DNA of 64,000 bases, from positions 9,906,414 to 9,970,413 of the forward strand of contig CM041294.1 in assembly GCA_023052935.1 (NCBI GenBank), given 5' to 3'. The notes beneath the pieces were generated by a model. The model was not told the origin of the DNA. It ran no database searches and saw only the letters and a program-made list of their open reading frames with translations. This document shows, piece after piece, positions 1 to 10,394 of the stretch. The translations under genes and the position numbers were made by a program. Origin of the DNA: Piezodorus guildinii (taxonomy: Eukaryota; Arthropoda; Insecta; Hemiptera; Pentatomidae). The first letter of the stretch is position 1. Every line of letters starts with the position of its first letter.

Positions 1-115
1 AGAAGGCCTGGAATTTAGGCCGAAACGTAGCCACTATTAAATTATGTTTATACTTAATTGCGTGTGCAATGTGTGTTAATTGACTGGACCCTTAACTAAC
101 TTCTCCCCTATATAA
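1..115 (+). mobile_element. Right arm of a foldback repeat (family FB-2), cut by the window edge
   Basis: The segment reads AGGCC...GGCCGAAACG, then 'actattaaattatg', 'cttaattgcgtgtg' and 'aactaacttctccccta'. The same blocks in the same order form the right arm of the foldback element at 54038-54835. They appear reversed at 22262-22390. The CTGA half of the hammerhead-like motif would lie left of the window. The terminal block 'ttaactaacttctcccc' mirrors 'gggagaagttagttg' at 54042. No coding capacity is visible. Confidence 0.6.
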
Positions 116-3047
116 ATGCAGTCAACCATTCTCACTTCACGATAAATAAATTATAATTCAATAACATAATCTATCAAATTTGTTTTTACAGCATTGACCT
201 TGAGGTAAAACTAAATCACCATTGTACAATCCAAAACTAATAAAATCCATGAATGAGTAGAATATGATTTTTTCTTATTGGGTTTCCAAAAAAATATTGA
301 ATTATGGCTCTGGTAAACACTCAATGACAGTAGTTTACATAGATATGCTACATGAAAAATAAGTTTTTAAATTACACCATAAATCTCTCGAGACTACTTT
401 TCGGTAAACATTAAACAGTAAAATAGGTCATTTTGGATTCTGGTGCAAATTTATAAACTTACATCAACAAAATACCTCATTAGCAAATCACATTTTGTAT
501 AAAATGCTACAAATTAATATTATATGTTATAAGGAAGTTAAGAACTGCTACTCTTTAAAAGTTATTTAAATTATATGTCAAAAAAATAAATTAAAATTCA
601 TAAAACATAATCTGGACTGTGATGCTTGTGTGTTCCAAGAATACAAATTGTTTTCAATTAAATTGTTCATTGCATCGAAACTAACAGAATAACAATTAAC
701 TTGAAGACAAATGACTTCACAAAACATTGTATTTTTTTAATATATTCTTTTTTAAAGAAATTATTTTATAGGCTGGAAAAAATTGTATTTAAAAAAATTC
801 TAATTGTGAGTTTCAACCCAAAATATATGATTGTGGTACCTTAATTGTCTCAAAGAAAATTCAATAATAAAACTATTTATGTTACATATGTTCATTTACA
901 CAAAATGTATTGCCCAATAAATCCTTTTCCAAATTTTTCTTTTGAATATTTCTTCTGTCTCTTTTTCATGTTATGTGTTTTTATATATTATTATAATATT
1001 CCTGATGAAATAGATTCACAACGAAAAAAAAGAACCAGTCAAAGAATAAAGAAAGAAGACAAGAAAAAGAAGCATGAAGTAAGAAACCATATAAAAATTA
1101 CTTAATAAGTAAGATAGATGATAGACATATATACAAGAATAAAAATAAATTCAACAAGCAAATCATATTTTTATGATCATATGGTTTTAAAAATGCTTTG
1201 CCCTGTGAGCTTAAAACTTAAACCACTCTTCTGATTCTTTAATTCTGATAAATGAACATTGAAATTGAAAAAAGTAAATTTTTGAAACAACTGTCGTAAA
1301 GAAATGTAAATTGTGTTTAGTAGAAAAATTGTTACATCTGTTTTTTATGCTTATGGTTAATTTAGTTTAAATTAACCATGTCTGTCCAACATTTCGACCC
1401 ACGCTGCAGGTCTTCCAGGCAAAAGTGAAGAAGCAAATGCCTAGTAAGGGTTAAGTCTTTCAAAAATAATGAGGAAAGAAAAGAACTGGATGTAGTTCTT
1501 GTTATGATGGATCATGTTACTTACACGCATGTGGGAAATCTCTCTGTCCTTAGTGACTCCAAAACTATCATCCCTATTAATATACTCATAAGTCAGTAGG
1601 CTAGGAATGAGGCTATTACATTGAAGTGTGGTAAATTTGGTTCCAAACTGAGAACATTGACATTAGGAGGGACACGGGAAATATTTCGAACCCAATTATC
1701 ATTACCTTAAAGGTAGATTTTAGCATAAGAGTTTGGTGTAAGAATTGATGAATTATGAAAGGATGGATTTTTTTTTAAACAAGTTTAAGTGATGACAAAA
1801 TTTTGAAGATGATATTAATATTTTCTTCACCTATGTTAGAACTCAATGCATTAGTAAGGGATAAAATCTTGGAATTAATTTTGTTAATATTTTGGATTAT
1901 TCCGATTAGTCACAGTAGCATAAAAATGGCATTAAATGAATCAATAAATTACAATAAAATAATATTTTGGGTAGTTTTGCTAATTTTTAAATTTATAAGA
2001 TTTTTTTTAACTTAAAAACTTTTGGCCAATTTGAGCTTCAAGGAGTTGGGAGTGTGAAGTTGGCTTAAAATACATGTTTGCTAAATATTGATAGCTTCTA
2101 TTGAACTAAAAGTTGCCATAATTTTCCAGATGGCTATTTCCCTTGAGCTAAGGTATATTCCTTTTAATGTCTTTTTCTTATTTTAAAACTCTTGTTTATC
2201 CTTGTATGTATAAATGAAGGAATAAAATATTTGTCTTGATTAGGGCCAATTAAAGAAGTTAGGCTAGTACAACATTCTTGCTGCATATATTTTTCAACAC
2301 TTGTGATTGATAAGCACAAAATGGTTGCTGATGTGGTTTCAAGGTAATAATTCTATTATTCCTAAAATGAATCGAAGAGAACATCATGTTCTTGAACTTA
2401 GATATTGCTAATTTATTATTACGGTCTTGGTAGTAAGCCTTTTTCAATACCATTCAGTTTGTGTTCTTCCTGTCTCTTAGTGATTTTTTAAAAATAAATT
2501 ACAACATTGAATCCATATCTTATTAAAAATTATAATTTTGCAAAAAAAAAAAAAAACTACCTTTCTATACTATATCAGACCAAAAGGGATATTGTTTTGT
2601 CCAGTTTATAGTTCAACACCAGGGAACCAACTCTTTATATAAACCTGTAGGTTCTATTATTTTTTGTTTATTATTGTTCTAGTATCTAATTTGTATAAAG
2701 TGCTAAGAGTGTAGGAATGGTATTACTTGACAATAAAATTCATGGCATTCTTGAGTCAACATGTTTCGATCCTATGATTTATCCTCTTTAAAATTAATGT
2801 CTCAGGTACTCATTTTAGGGAATGATTTTTTTTTTTTACATCCTTTCAGTGCTTTATATCATTTGCTATTTAAAACAAACAGGACGGGTTATGGACCAGG
2901 TAACTGACCTCAGACACTACCGTCTCCAGAATAAGGACTAAACTAATTTTTGCTAGAGAGGGAGAGAGATACACTTCATTCACAAAGCGATATTGCCCAA
3001 CTCAATTGTGTTGCTTATTGCCATTACAGAACTATTTTTACTTTCAC
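116..3047. other. AT-rich sequence with no recognisable gene
   Basis: I see only short open frames here (for example 845-1105), rich in Lys, Asn, Phe and Tyr, as expected by chance in AT-rich DNA. There is an A run near 2540-2553. No splice-consistent exon, tRNA or transposase was recognised. A short stretch around 1380-1680 is less AT-rich and could be an old repeat, but I could not assign it. Confidence 0.5.
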
Positions 3048-3064
3048 TTACTATATATATAGCA

Positions 3065-3300
3065 TTTCCAAGTCAATTGTAACCTTTTCCAAGTCAAATG
3101 TAACTTTTTCCAAGTCAAATGTAACCTTTTCCAAGTCAAATGTAACCTTTTCCAAGTCAAATGTAACTTTTTCCAAGTCAAATGTAACCTTTTCCAAGTC
3201 AAATGTAACCCTTTCCATTTCAAATGTCACCTTTTCCAAGTCAAATGTCACCTTTTCCATTTCAAATGTTACCTTTTCCAAGTCAAATGTCACCTTTTTC
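3065..3300 (+). repeat. 21-bp tandem array, left arm
   Basis: About eleven units of 'aaccttttccaagtcaaatgt' and close variants ('aagt' alternating with 'attt' in the middle). The period is a multiple of three and has no stop, so both strands stay open. The apparent proteins (repeated VTFDLEK on one strand, SNVTFSK on the other) are therefore probably not real genes. Confidence 0.85.
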
Positions 3301-3499
3301 TTTACTTTTAGCCTTAAATATTCCGTTTTATTTATTTATTTATTGAAAAATAATTAGTTTAATTAAAATTATGACTTTTTTAATAATTTTGGCATATCCT
3401 ATCGCTATTTTTTTCTGTTTTTTAGATATTTGATAACAAGTTCTGTTTTTTACGAACTAATATTTAAAAAAATTAATTATTGTCTATTTAGTTTTAGGA

Positions 3500-4790
3500 T
3501 TGTTGTTGATTTTGAATTTTTAGAGGGAAGGGATACTGTTTGTCAATAATTAATGTGTTTTCGGGTATTATAATTACGTTTTTCGAGATGTATTTTTTAT
3601 CGCTCGCGTGCATATTAACTCGCATTTGCTTTTAATGTTTTTTATTGATATAGGGATTAATTAATGTGCTTTCGGGTGGTTATGATTACGTTTTTCGAGC
3701 GGTATTTTTTATCGCCCTCGTTTATTTTAACTAAAATTTACTATTTATATTTTTTATTGATATAGGGATTAATTATTGTGCTTTCTGGTGGTTATGATTA
3801 AGTTTTTTGAGCTGTATTTTTTATCGCTCATTGGTATTTCAACTCGCATTTACTTTTAATGTTTTTTATAAGTATAATAGGTTATAAATTGTATTTGCGG
3901 GTCTTGTAATTACGTATTTTGAGCTGTATTTTTTATCGCTCATGGGTATTTAAACTCGCATTTACTTTTAATGTTTTTTATTGATATAGGGATTAATTAT
4001 TGTGCTTTCGGGTGGTTATGAATACGTTTTTTGAGCTGTATTTTTTATCGCTCATGGGTTTTTCAACTCGCATTACTTTTTATGTTTTTTATTGATATAG
4101 GGATTAATTAATGTGTTTTCGGGGATTATAATTACGTTTTTCGAGATGTATATTTTATCGCTCACTTGCATATTAACTCGCATTTATTTTTAATGATTTT
4201 TATTGATACAGGGATTAATTAATGTGCTTTCGGGTGGTTATGATTACGTCTTTCGAGCTGTATTTTTTATCGCTCATGGGTATTTCTACTCGTATTTACT
4301 TTTTATGTTTTTTATTGATATAGGGAGTAATTATTGTGCTTTCGGGTGGTTATGATTAAGTTTTTGATGAATATTGGGATTGATTATTTTGCTTTTAGTT
4401 CTCATTATAACGTTGTTGGAATATACATCATTTAGCTTTTTTTTATTTATTTACTTTTATTTAATATTTTTATTATTATTTTTTTTTTTAGGATTAGTTA
4501 TAGTTCCTTTTATAGCGTCCTGAGTAAGTTTTTTCAACTAAATATTTTATAATGGACCCACTTTCTCACTTGTTCTTACAATTATCTGATAATTTAATTG
4601 AGGAATCGTTTATTCTTTTTTCGGGTGTTCTTATAACATTATTTGAACCTTATTTGTTATCGCTTTTACTCATTTTAAGTTACTGTTCCTAATTCATAAA
4701 TATTTGATAGAGGGATCGTTTATAGTGTTTTGGGGAATACTATTAGAGTTTATGACATTTTTTTATAGCTAGTGAACATTTTACCTTAAA
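3500..4790 (+). repeat. Tandem array of ~111-bp monomers, left arm
   Basis: Repeated blocks run 'tatagggattaatta', 'gtgctttcgggtgg', 'ttatgattacgttttt', 'gagctgtattttttatcgc', 'aactcgcatttact', 'atgttttttattga'. About seven recognisable units lie before 4380. After that the units are badly diverged but still show the order of blocks. All are in the opposite orientation to the units at 4800-7010. Confidence 0.75.
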
Positions 4791-4799
4791 TAAAAAGTG

Positions 4800-7010
4800 A
4801 TCTAGAACAATGCGCAATAGCGATGTAACACCCAGTTAAAAAAAGTAATCAGAACGTGCAAAAACACAACAAATAATTTTTACTTCAAATTATAACATAA
4901 TATCTACGGTATGTAGAAATTTCCAAGCGCATAAAAGATTAATATTCAAAACACGTAATCAGAATCCCCTAAAACAAAAACAAAGAAAGACCACTCTATC
5001 AAAATATAAAATGATATTAGCTCTAAGTTGAAACCAGCCACAGCTATAGAATAAGCAGTCCAAAAACAGTTTTTTCATAACCACCCAAAAACACAAGTAT
5101 AGATCCCCTATAACAATAAAAAGATTAGAAGTAAATGCAAGTTGGAATGTGAACAAGCGACAATAAATACAGCTCAAAAAACGTAATTACAACACCCGGA
5201 AAGACAATTACTAACCTATATATCAATAAAAAACATTAAAAGTAAATGCGAGTTGAAATACGCATGAGCGATAAAAGATAGAGCTCAAAAAACGTATTCA
5301 TAACCACCCGAAAGCACATTAATTAATCCCTATATCAATAAAAATCATTAAAAATAAATGCGAGTTAATATGCCAGCGAGCGATAAAATATACATCTCGA
5401 AAAAACGTAATTATAATACCCGAAAACACATTAATTAATCCCTATATCAATAAAAAACATAAAAAGTAAATGCGAGTTGAAATACCCATGAACGATAAAA
5501 GATAGAGCTCAAAAAACCTATTCATAACCACCCGAAAGCACAATAATTAATCCCTATATCAATAAAAAACATAAAAAGTAAATCAGAGTTGAAATACCCA
5601 TGAGCGATAAAAAATACAGCTCGAAAAACGTAAATACAAGACCCGCAAATACAATTAATAACCTATATATCTATAAAAAACATCAAAAGTAAATGCGAGT
5701 TGAAATACCCATGAGCGATAAAAGATAGAGCTCAAAAAATCTATTCATAACCACCCGAAAGCACAATAATTAATCCCTATATCAATAAAAAACATAAAAA
5801 GTAAATCCGAGTTGAAATATCCATGAGCGATAAAAAATACAGCTCGAAAAACGTAATTATAATACCCGAAAACACATTAATTAATCCCTATATCAATAAA
5901 AAACATAAAAAGTAAATCCGAGTTGAAATATCCATGAGCGATAAAAAATACAGCTCGAAAAACGTAATTATAATACCCGAAAACACATTAATTAATCCCT
6001 ATATCAATAAAAAACATAAAAAGTAAATGCGAGTTAAATAACCCATGAGCGATAAAAAGATACAGCTAGAAAAACGGAATTACAAGACCCGCAAATACAA
6101 TTAATAACCTATATATCTATAAAAAACATCAAAAGTAAATGCGAGTTGAAATACCCATGAGCGATAAAAGATAGAGCTCAAAAAACCTATTCATAACCAC
6201 CCGAAAGCACAATAATTAATCCCTATATCAATAAAAAACATAAAAAGTAAATCCGAGTTGAAATATCCATGAGCGATAAAAAATACAGCTCGAAAAACGT
6301 AATTATAATACCCGAAAACACATTAATTAATCCCTATATCAATAAAAAACATAAAAAGTAAATGCGAGTTAAATAACCCATGAGCGATAAAAAGATACAG
6401 CTAGAAAAACGGAATTACAAGACCCGCAAATACAATTAATAACCTATATATCTATAAAAAACATCAAAAGTAAATGCGAGTTGAAACACCCATGAGCGAT
6501 AAAAGATAGAGCTCAAAAAACCTATTCATAACCACCCGAAAGCACAATAATTAATCCCTATATCAATAAAAAACATAAAAAGTAAATCCGAGTTGAAATA
6601 TCCATGAGCGATAAAAAATACAGCTCGAAAAACGTAATTATAATACCCGAAAACACATTAATTAATCCCTATATCAATAAAAAACATAAAAAGTAAATGC
6701 GAGTTAAATAACCCATGAGCGATAAAAAGATACAGCTAGAAAAACGGAATTACAAGACCCGCAAATACAATTAATAACCTATATATCTATAAAAAACATC
6801 AAAAGTAAATGCGAGTTGAAACACCCATGAGCGATAAAAGATAGAGCTCAAAAACCTATTCATAACCACCCGAAAGCACAATAATTAATCCCTATATCAA
6901 TAAAAAACATAAAAAGTAAATCAGAGTTGAAATATCCATGAGCGATAAAAAATACAGCTCGAAAAACGTAATTATAATACCCGAAAACACATTAATTATT
7001 CCCAAAAACT
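4800..7010 (-). repeat. Tandem array of ~111-bp monomers with a ~335-bp higher-order period, right arm
   Basis: Units read 'attaatccctatatcaataa', 'aaacataaaaagtaaat', 'gagttgaaata', 'catgagcgataaaa', 'acagctcgaaaaacgtaatt'. A variant unit marked by 'acaattaataacctatata' recurs near 5646, 6092, 6427 and 6762. The spacings are 446, 335 and 335 bases, i.e. four, three and three monomers. Units within a 335-base period differ from each other more than equivalent units in successive periods do, so blocks of three were amplified together. The inner end (4920-5220) is older and more diverged. Confidence 0.8.
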
Positions 7011-7224
7011 ACCTCCCCCCCTCTAAAAATTCAAAATCAACAACTATTTTAAAACTAAATATTTTTAAAATATTTGTTCGTAAAAAACAGAACTTGATAT
7101 CAAATATCTTATAAACAGAAAAAAATAGCGATAGGATATGCCAAAATTATTAAAAAAGTCATAATTTTAATTAAACTAATTATTTTTCAATAAATAAATA
7201 AATAAAACGGAATATTTAAGGCTA

Positions 7225-7495
7225 GAAGTGAAGAAAAAGGTGACATTTGACTTGGAAAAGGTGACATTTGAAATGGAAAAGGTGACATTTGAAATGGAAA
7301 TGGTTACATTTGACTTGGAAAAGGTGACATTTGACTTGGAAAAGGTGACATTTGAAATGGAAAAGGTGACATTTGAAATGGAAATGGTTACATTTGACTT
7401 GGAAAAGGTGACATTTGAAATGGAAAGGGTTACATTTGACTTGGAAAAGGTTACATTTGACTTGGAAAAGGTTACAATTGACTTGGAAATGCTAT
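7225..7495 (-). repeat. 21-bp tandem array, right arm
   Basis: About twelve units of 'gtgacatttgacttggaaaag' and variants, the inverted counterpart of 3065-3300. It ends in 'gttacaattgacttggaaat', matching the outermost unit of the left arm. Confidence 0.85.
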
Positions 7496-7501
7496 AGTAA
7501 G

Positions 7502-8470
7502 GGGAAGTATTGCGATCGTGAAAATTTTCGAATTCCAGTTTTCAACGGAAATACACATTTTAGGGTCTCCTGAGTCCAAATAACCAAGTCCCGCAAAAAG
7601 GTCTGTGTGTGTGTGGTAACTCCCGGGCGGAAACGGTAGGTCCTATGAAACTGAAATTTCATATTTAAGACAACTATACGCCCGAGACGTGACAAAACTT
7701 CTTTCATCAAAATGAGCTTACCAGAAGAGGCACTTTATACCATGCATTTTGCACTTTTTTTCGATTTTCTCGAAAACGGTTCCGACGATTTTGATTAAAC
7801 TCGCTATATCGATGTAAAATTTAATGGGCTTTAATATCATGTAGGTTTTATTTGGATAAAAATGGTCTTACAGGGCTTAAATGCCAATATTTTAAATTTT
7901 CTTCCCCTAAAGTACCTTTAATTTTGTAGATTCGATAATAATAACTAGATTAACTAGTTGTTAACGCTGATGAACAAAAGGTAAATATATAAATTAAATA
8001 AATTTGATACCCAACTAAAGGAGAAAACAGAAAAAATATTTTTTTAATGCAATTTTTCGTTTTTGAACATAAGAGCAGTATTATACATGTATGATATACC
8101 GTTGGAAAGCTAAAGATTTTAGAAAAAATATCATCTCATACACAAGCTTTTAAAAGTTAATTGAGAGTGATGAAAAGAAGATAAAACTAACTGATTATTT
8201 AAGATAATAATATAATAGATTTTTTAATAAAACACATGTTTCTATATAAATTCAATTTGATTAATTCCTTAATAATTTCACGTATTTTTATCTCTAACTA
8301 TATTGAAAATTCTTTCATTGATTTTAAAAATGGAGGTAAGTGAAAGTCATGTGTTGCCCGCACCAGATTTTTAAGATTAGAACACTAAGTCAGGATTGAA
8401 AACTAGCTTCTTATTACCATTCCCTAAAGTACTAACATATTTAGAAAAACATTCATTACATTCTTTACTG
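7502..8470. other. No recognisable gene
   Basis: From 7502 to about 7800 the sequence is more mixed in composition (a GT run at 7603-7613, a CCCGGGCGGAAACGG block) and looks like part of an old repeat. From 7800 to 8470 it is AT-rich. No exon with a known domain was seen on either strand. Confidence 0.4.
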
Positions 8471-9160
8471 GAAGGAATTAGTCGGGGTGGCAGTTATTAA
8501 ATGAAACAACTAAATAGTATCAACTATTTATTGTTTGCCAACGTTTCAACCCTCCTTTGTGGGTCACATCATCAGGGCGCATGGAAACTGAATTTATATT
8601 TTTACATTATATTTCAAGTTTATATTAAATCTATTATTGCTTATTCTTCAGTTACTCATATATCTTTGGTAATTTGTGGTATTATGAGTTACAGATTTTA
8701 TGGATTTGTAGGTTCTTTAGTTATAATAATTGGTCATGGTTTTTGTTCTTCTGCTTTATTTTGTTTCGCTAATATTATTTATGAACGTAGTCACAGTCGC
8801 GGTCTTTTTATTAATAAGGGTTGTATATTAAGAATGCCTAGTTTATCTTTATTTTGATTTTTAATTTGTTCTAATAATATTTCTTCTCCTTTAAATTTGT
8901 TGGGTGAAATTTATTTGATTAATTCTATTATTTCATAAGATAATAAGACTTTTATTTTTTTTAGGTATAATATCTTTTATAAGATGTTGTTTTATAATTT
9001 ATCATTTTTCTGTAACTCGACATGGTTTTAGATATAGTGGATTATCTCATTTAATTTCCATGCGCCCTGATGATGACCCACAAAGGGGGGTTGGCAAACA
9101 ATAAATAGTTGAAATTATTTAGTTGTTTCATTTAATGACAACCACCCGGACTAGTAATTC
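8471..9160. mobile_element. Foldback MITE (family FB-1) carrying a mitochondrial insert
   Basis: The left arm (about 8471-8590) and right arm (about 9058-9158) are inverted copies. Both contain aattagtc(c)ggg-tgg, aaatgaaacaactaaata, caactatttattgtttgcc, ttgtgggtca and catcaggg-cgcatgg. The same arms make a simple 265-bp palindrome at 13143-13408. Here the centre is replaced by about 460 bases of nad4-like sequence. The right arm has lost the GAAAC part of its hammerhead-like motif (it reads aaaggggggttggcaaac). Confidence 0.75.
8597..9055 (+). pseudogene. Nuclear copy of part of mitochondrial nad4 (NUMT)
   Basis: The plus-strand frame reads IAYSSVTH, then an IIGHGFCSS block, then NIIYERSHSRG and NKG...MPSLSLF. 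These are the best-conserved blocks of NADH dehydrogenase subunit 4, a complex I membrane subunit that in NAD4 runs IAYSS.AHM - GHG.CSS - ANI.YER.HSR - NKG - PSLSL. The next codon is TGA, which is Trp in the invertebrate mitochondrial code (SLFWF), and ATA falls where Met fits. The LLGEI block follows. A frameshift near 8935-8950 moves the distal part (...SVTRHGF..SGL) to another frame. With the nuclear code it cannot be translated past 8857. It covers only the middle to 3' part of nad4, and its edges coincide with the foldback arms. Confidence 0.85.
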
Positions 9161-9177
9161 ATTAATATTACAATTTA

Positions 9178-9222
9178 CGTTTCGAGGTTTATATGCTCAT
9201 CTTCAGAAATACTGATCAGTTT
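9178..9222 (-). repeat. Hammerhead-like core motif
   Basis: The minus strand reads CTGAAGATGAGC...CCTCGAAACGTAAA: a CTGANGA box, a weak hairpin and GAAACG. It lies just outside the right FB-1 arm and is probably the remnant of another element. Confidence 0.4.
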
Positions 9223-10394
9223 TAATATTAAGTTAAATAATACAAAAATTAGAAAAAAGGAACTTGATAAGAGACCAAAAAAAAATTAAGCTAGGAATAA
9301 AAAACTAAACAAAATGAATGAACATTAAATAATTTTATAAACTCTAGGAAAAAAAATTTTACTTTACAACCTTCAGTAGGTAAGGAAAGTATTATATAGT
9401 AATTTTGTTTAATTTATGAAATGCAGGCACAGACACTACCGAGTGTTTAGTCTATCAGAGACGATATCATCTCTTGAAAGAATCAATCATATTAACCATT
9501 GAAGCTATGTTAACAAGTAGTTTCAAATCTGGTTTATTCATTTAACGTCACTTTTATGTTACTGCAGCTGTTCGAACATTGTACAGTGGGACTCCTAAAT
9601 TTTGTTTATCCATGTTTTGGTATCTGACACGTCACATGCACGGGACCACTATTTTATGTCTCTCCAAAGGATCAACCAACGATTTCTTACTATTTCAAAA
9701 AAATCCAAGGGTCATCCGCAGAGTTCAATCAAATTTTCTCTTCGACATTTAAAAGGATGTTCTTTTCCTCTTCCATTAGTTCACAAATCATTTCATTTTT
9801 TATACTCTTCCAACTGGATTCTAATATAAAAACTTTTTTATCCTGGAAATCACATACATTGATGATTCATGGGGAATGCTAAATAATAACACAAAATCTC
9901 ATACAAAATATTTTAATTACAAAAAAACAATTAAATAACCACATTGAGCAAACTAAAAGAAATGCTATACAGTTTATAAGTACAAAAAATATAATATTTA
10001 CAAGTCAATAAATGTAAGATAAAAAGTAATTACATATATAAAATATATTATACAATACGTAAGAAAGTAATTAAATAAAATACACAGCCAGTGAATACAT
10101 TTACACCGAGTTCAAACAAGATGTCCCATATCAAATGATTTACTTCAAAAAATGCCAAAGTTTAACAATTTAAAAAAAATATTCAAAGGATTTAGTGATC
10201 AGTCATTTAAAAAAAAAAAATAAAATAAAAATATTAAAAACAATATTTTTTCTCCAAAGCTATATTGAAACAAGAATTTTTAACAAAAATGGAACTAAAA
10301 AGGATAAAACTTAATATTTATAATACATTCATGAAACAAATTTAACCAATGAGACATATACAACTTAGGTCTCCTCAAACCTCAATTTACCGGT
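9223..10394. other. AT-rich intergenic sequence downstream of ORC2
   Basis: No gene recognised. The last few hundred bases next to 10395 would contain the ORC2 3' untranslated region. AATAAA-like signals on the minus strand are many because of base composition, so no polyadenylation site can be chosen. Confidence 0.4.

Larger units (their letters stand above)
3048..7501. mobile_element. Large foldback structure made of tandem monomers in inverted arms
   Basis: The left end (ttactata...agcatttccaagtcaatt, about 3048) is the reverse complement of the right end (aattgacttggaaatgctatagtaa, to about 7501). From outside in, each arm has a 21-bp tandem array, then a unique block of about 200 bp (3301-3500 against 7020-7225, nearly perfect inverted copies), then arrays of a monomer of about 111 bp. 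Orientation switches near 4790. The right arm is longer (about 2.7 kb) than the left (about 1.7 kb). Monomers next to the switch point (about 4380-5200) are visibly more diverged than outer ones. No transposase is seen. The layout resembles Drosophila FB elements, whose long terminal inverted repeats are tandem arrays. Whether this was mobile as a unit is inference. Confidence 0.75.

Noticed and set aside
845..1105. 86-codon frame rich in Phe, Tyr and Lys
   Set aside because: Base composition alone explains it; no motif, and the frame opens with TTG rather than ATG.
2950..3357. Open frame made of repeated SNVTFSK
   Set aside because: It is the 21-bp array of the foldback arm; the other strand and the opposite arm are open too, as expected from a period divisible by three.
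7228..7497. Open frame of repeated VTFDLEK heptads, coiled-coil-like
   Set aside because: Same tandem array in the other arm; no start context, splice or conserved flank.
3048..7501. CRISPR-like array
   Set aside because: Repeats are directly adjacent with no unique spacers, in a eukaryotic window.
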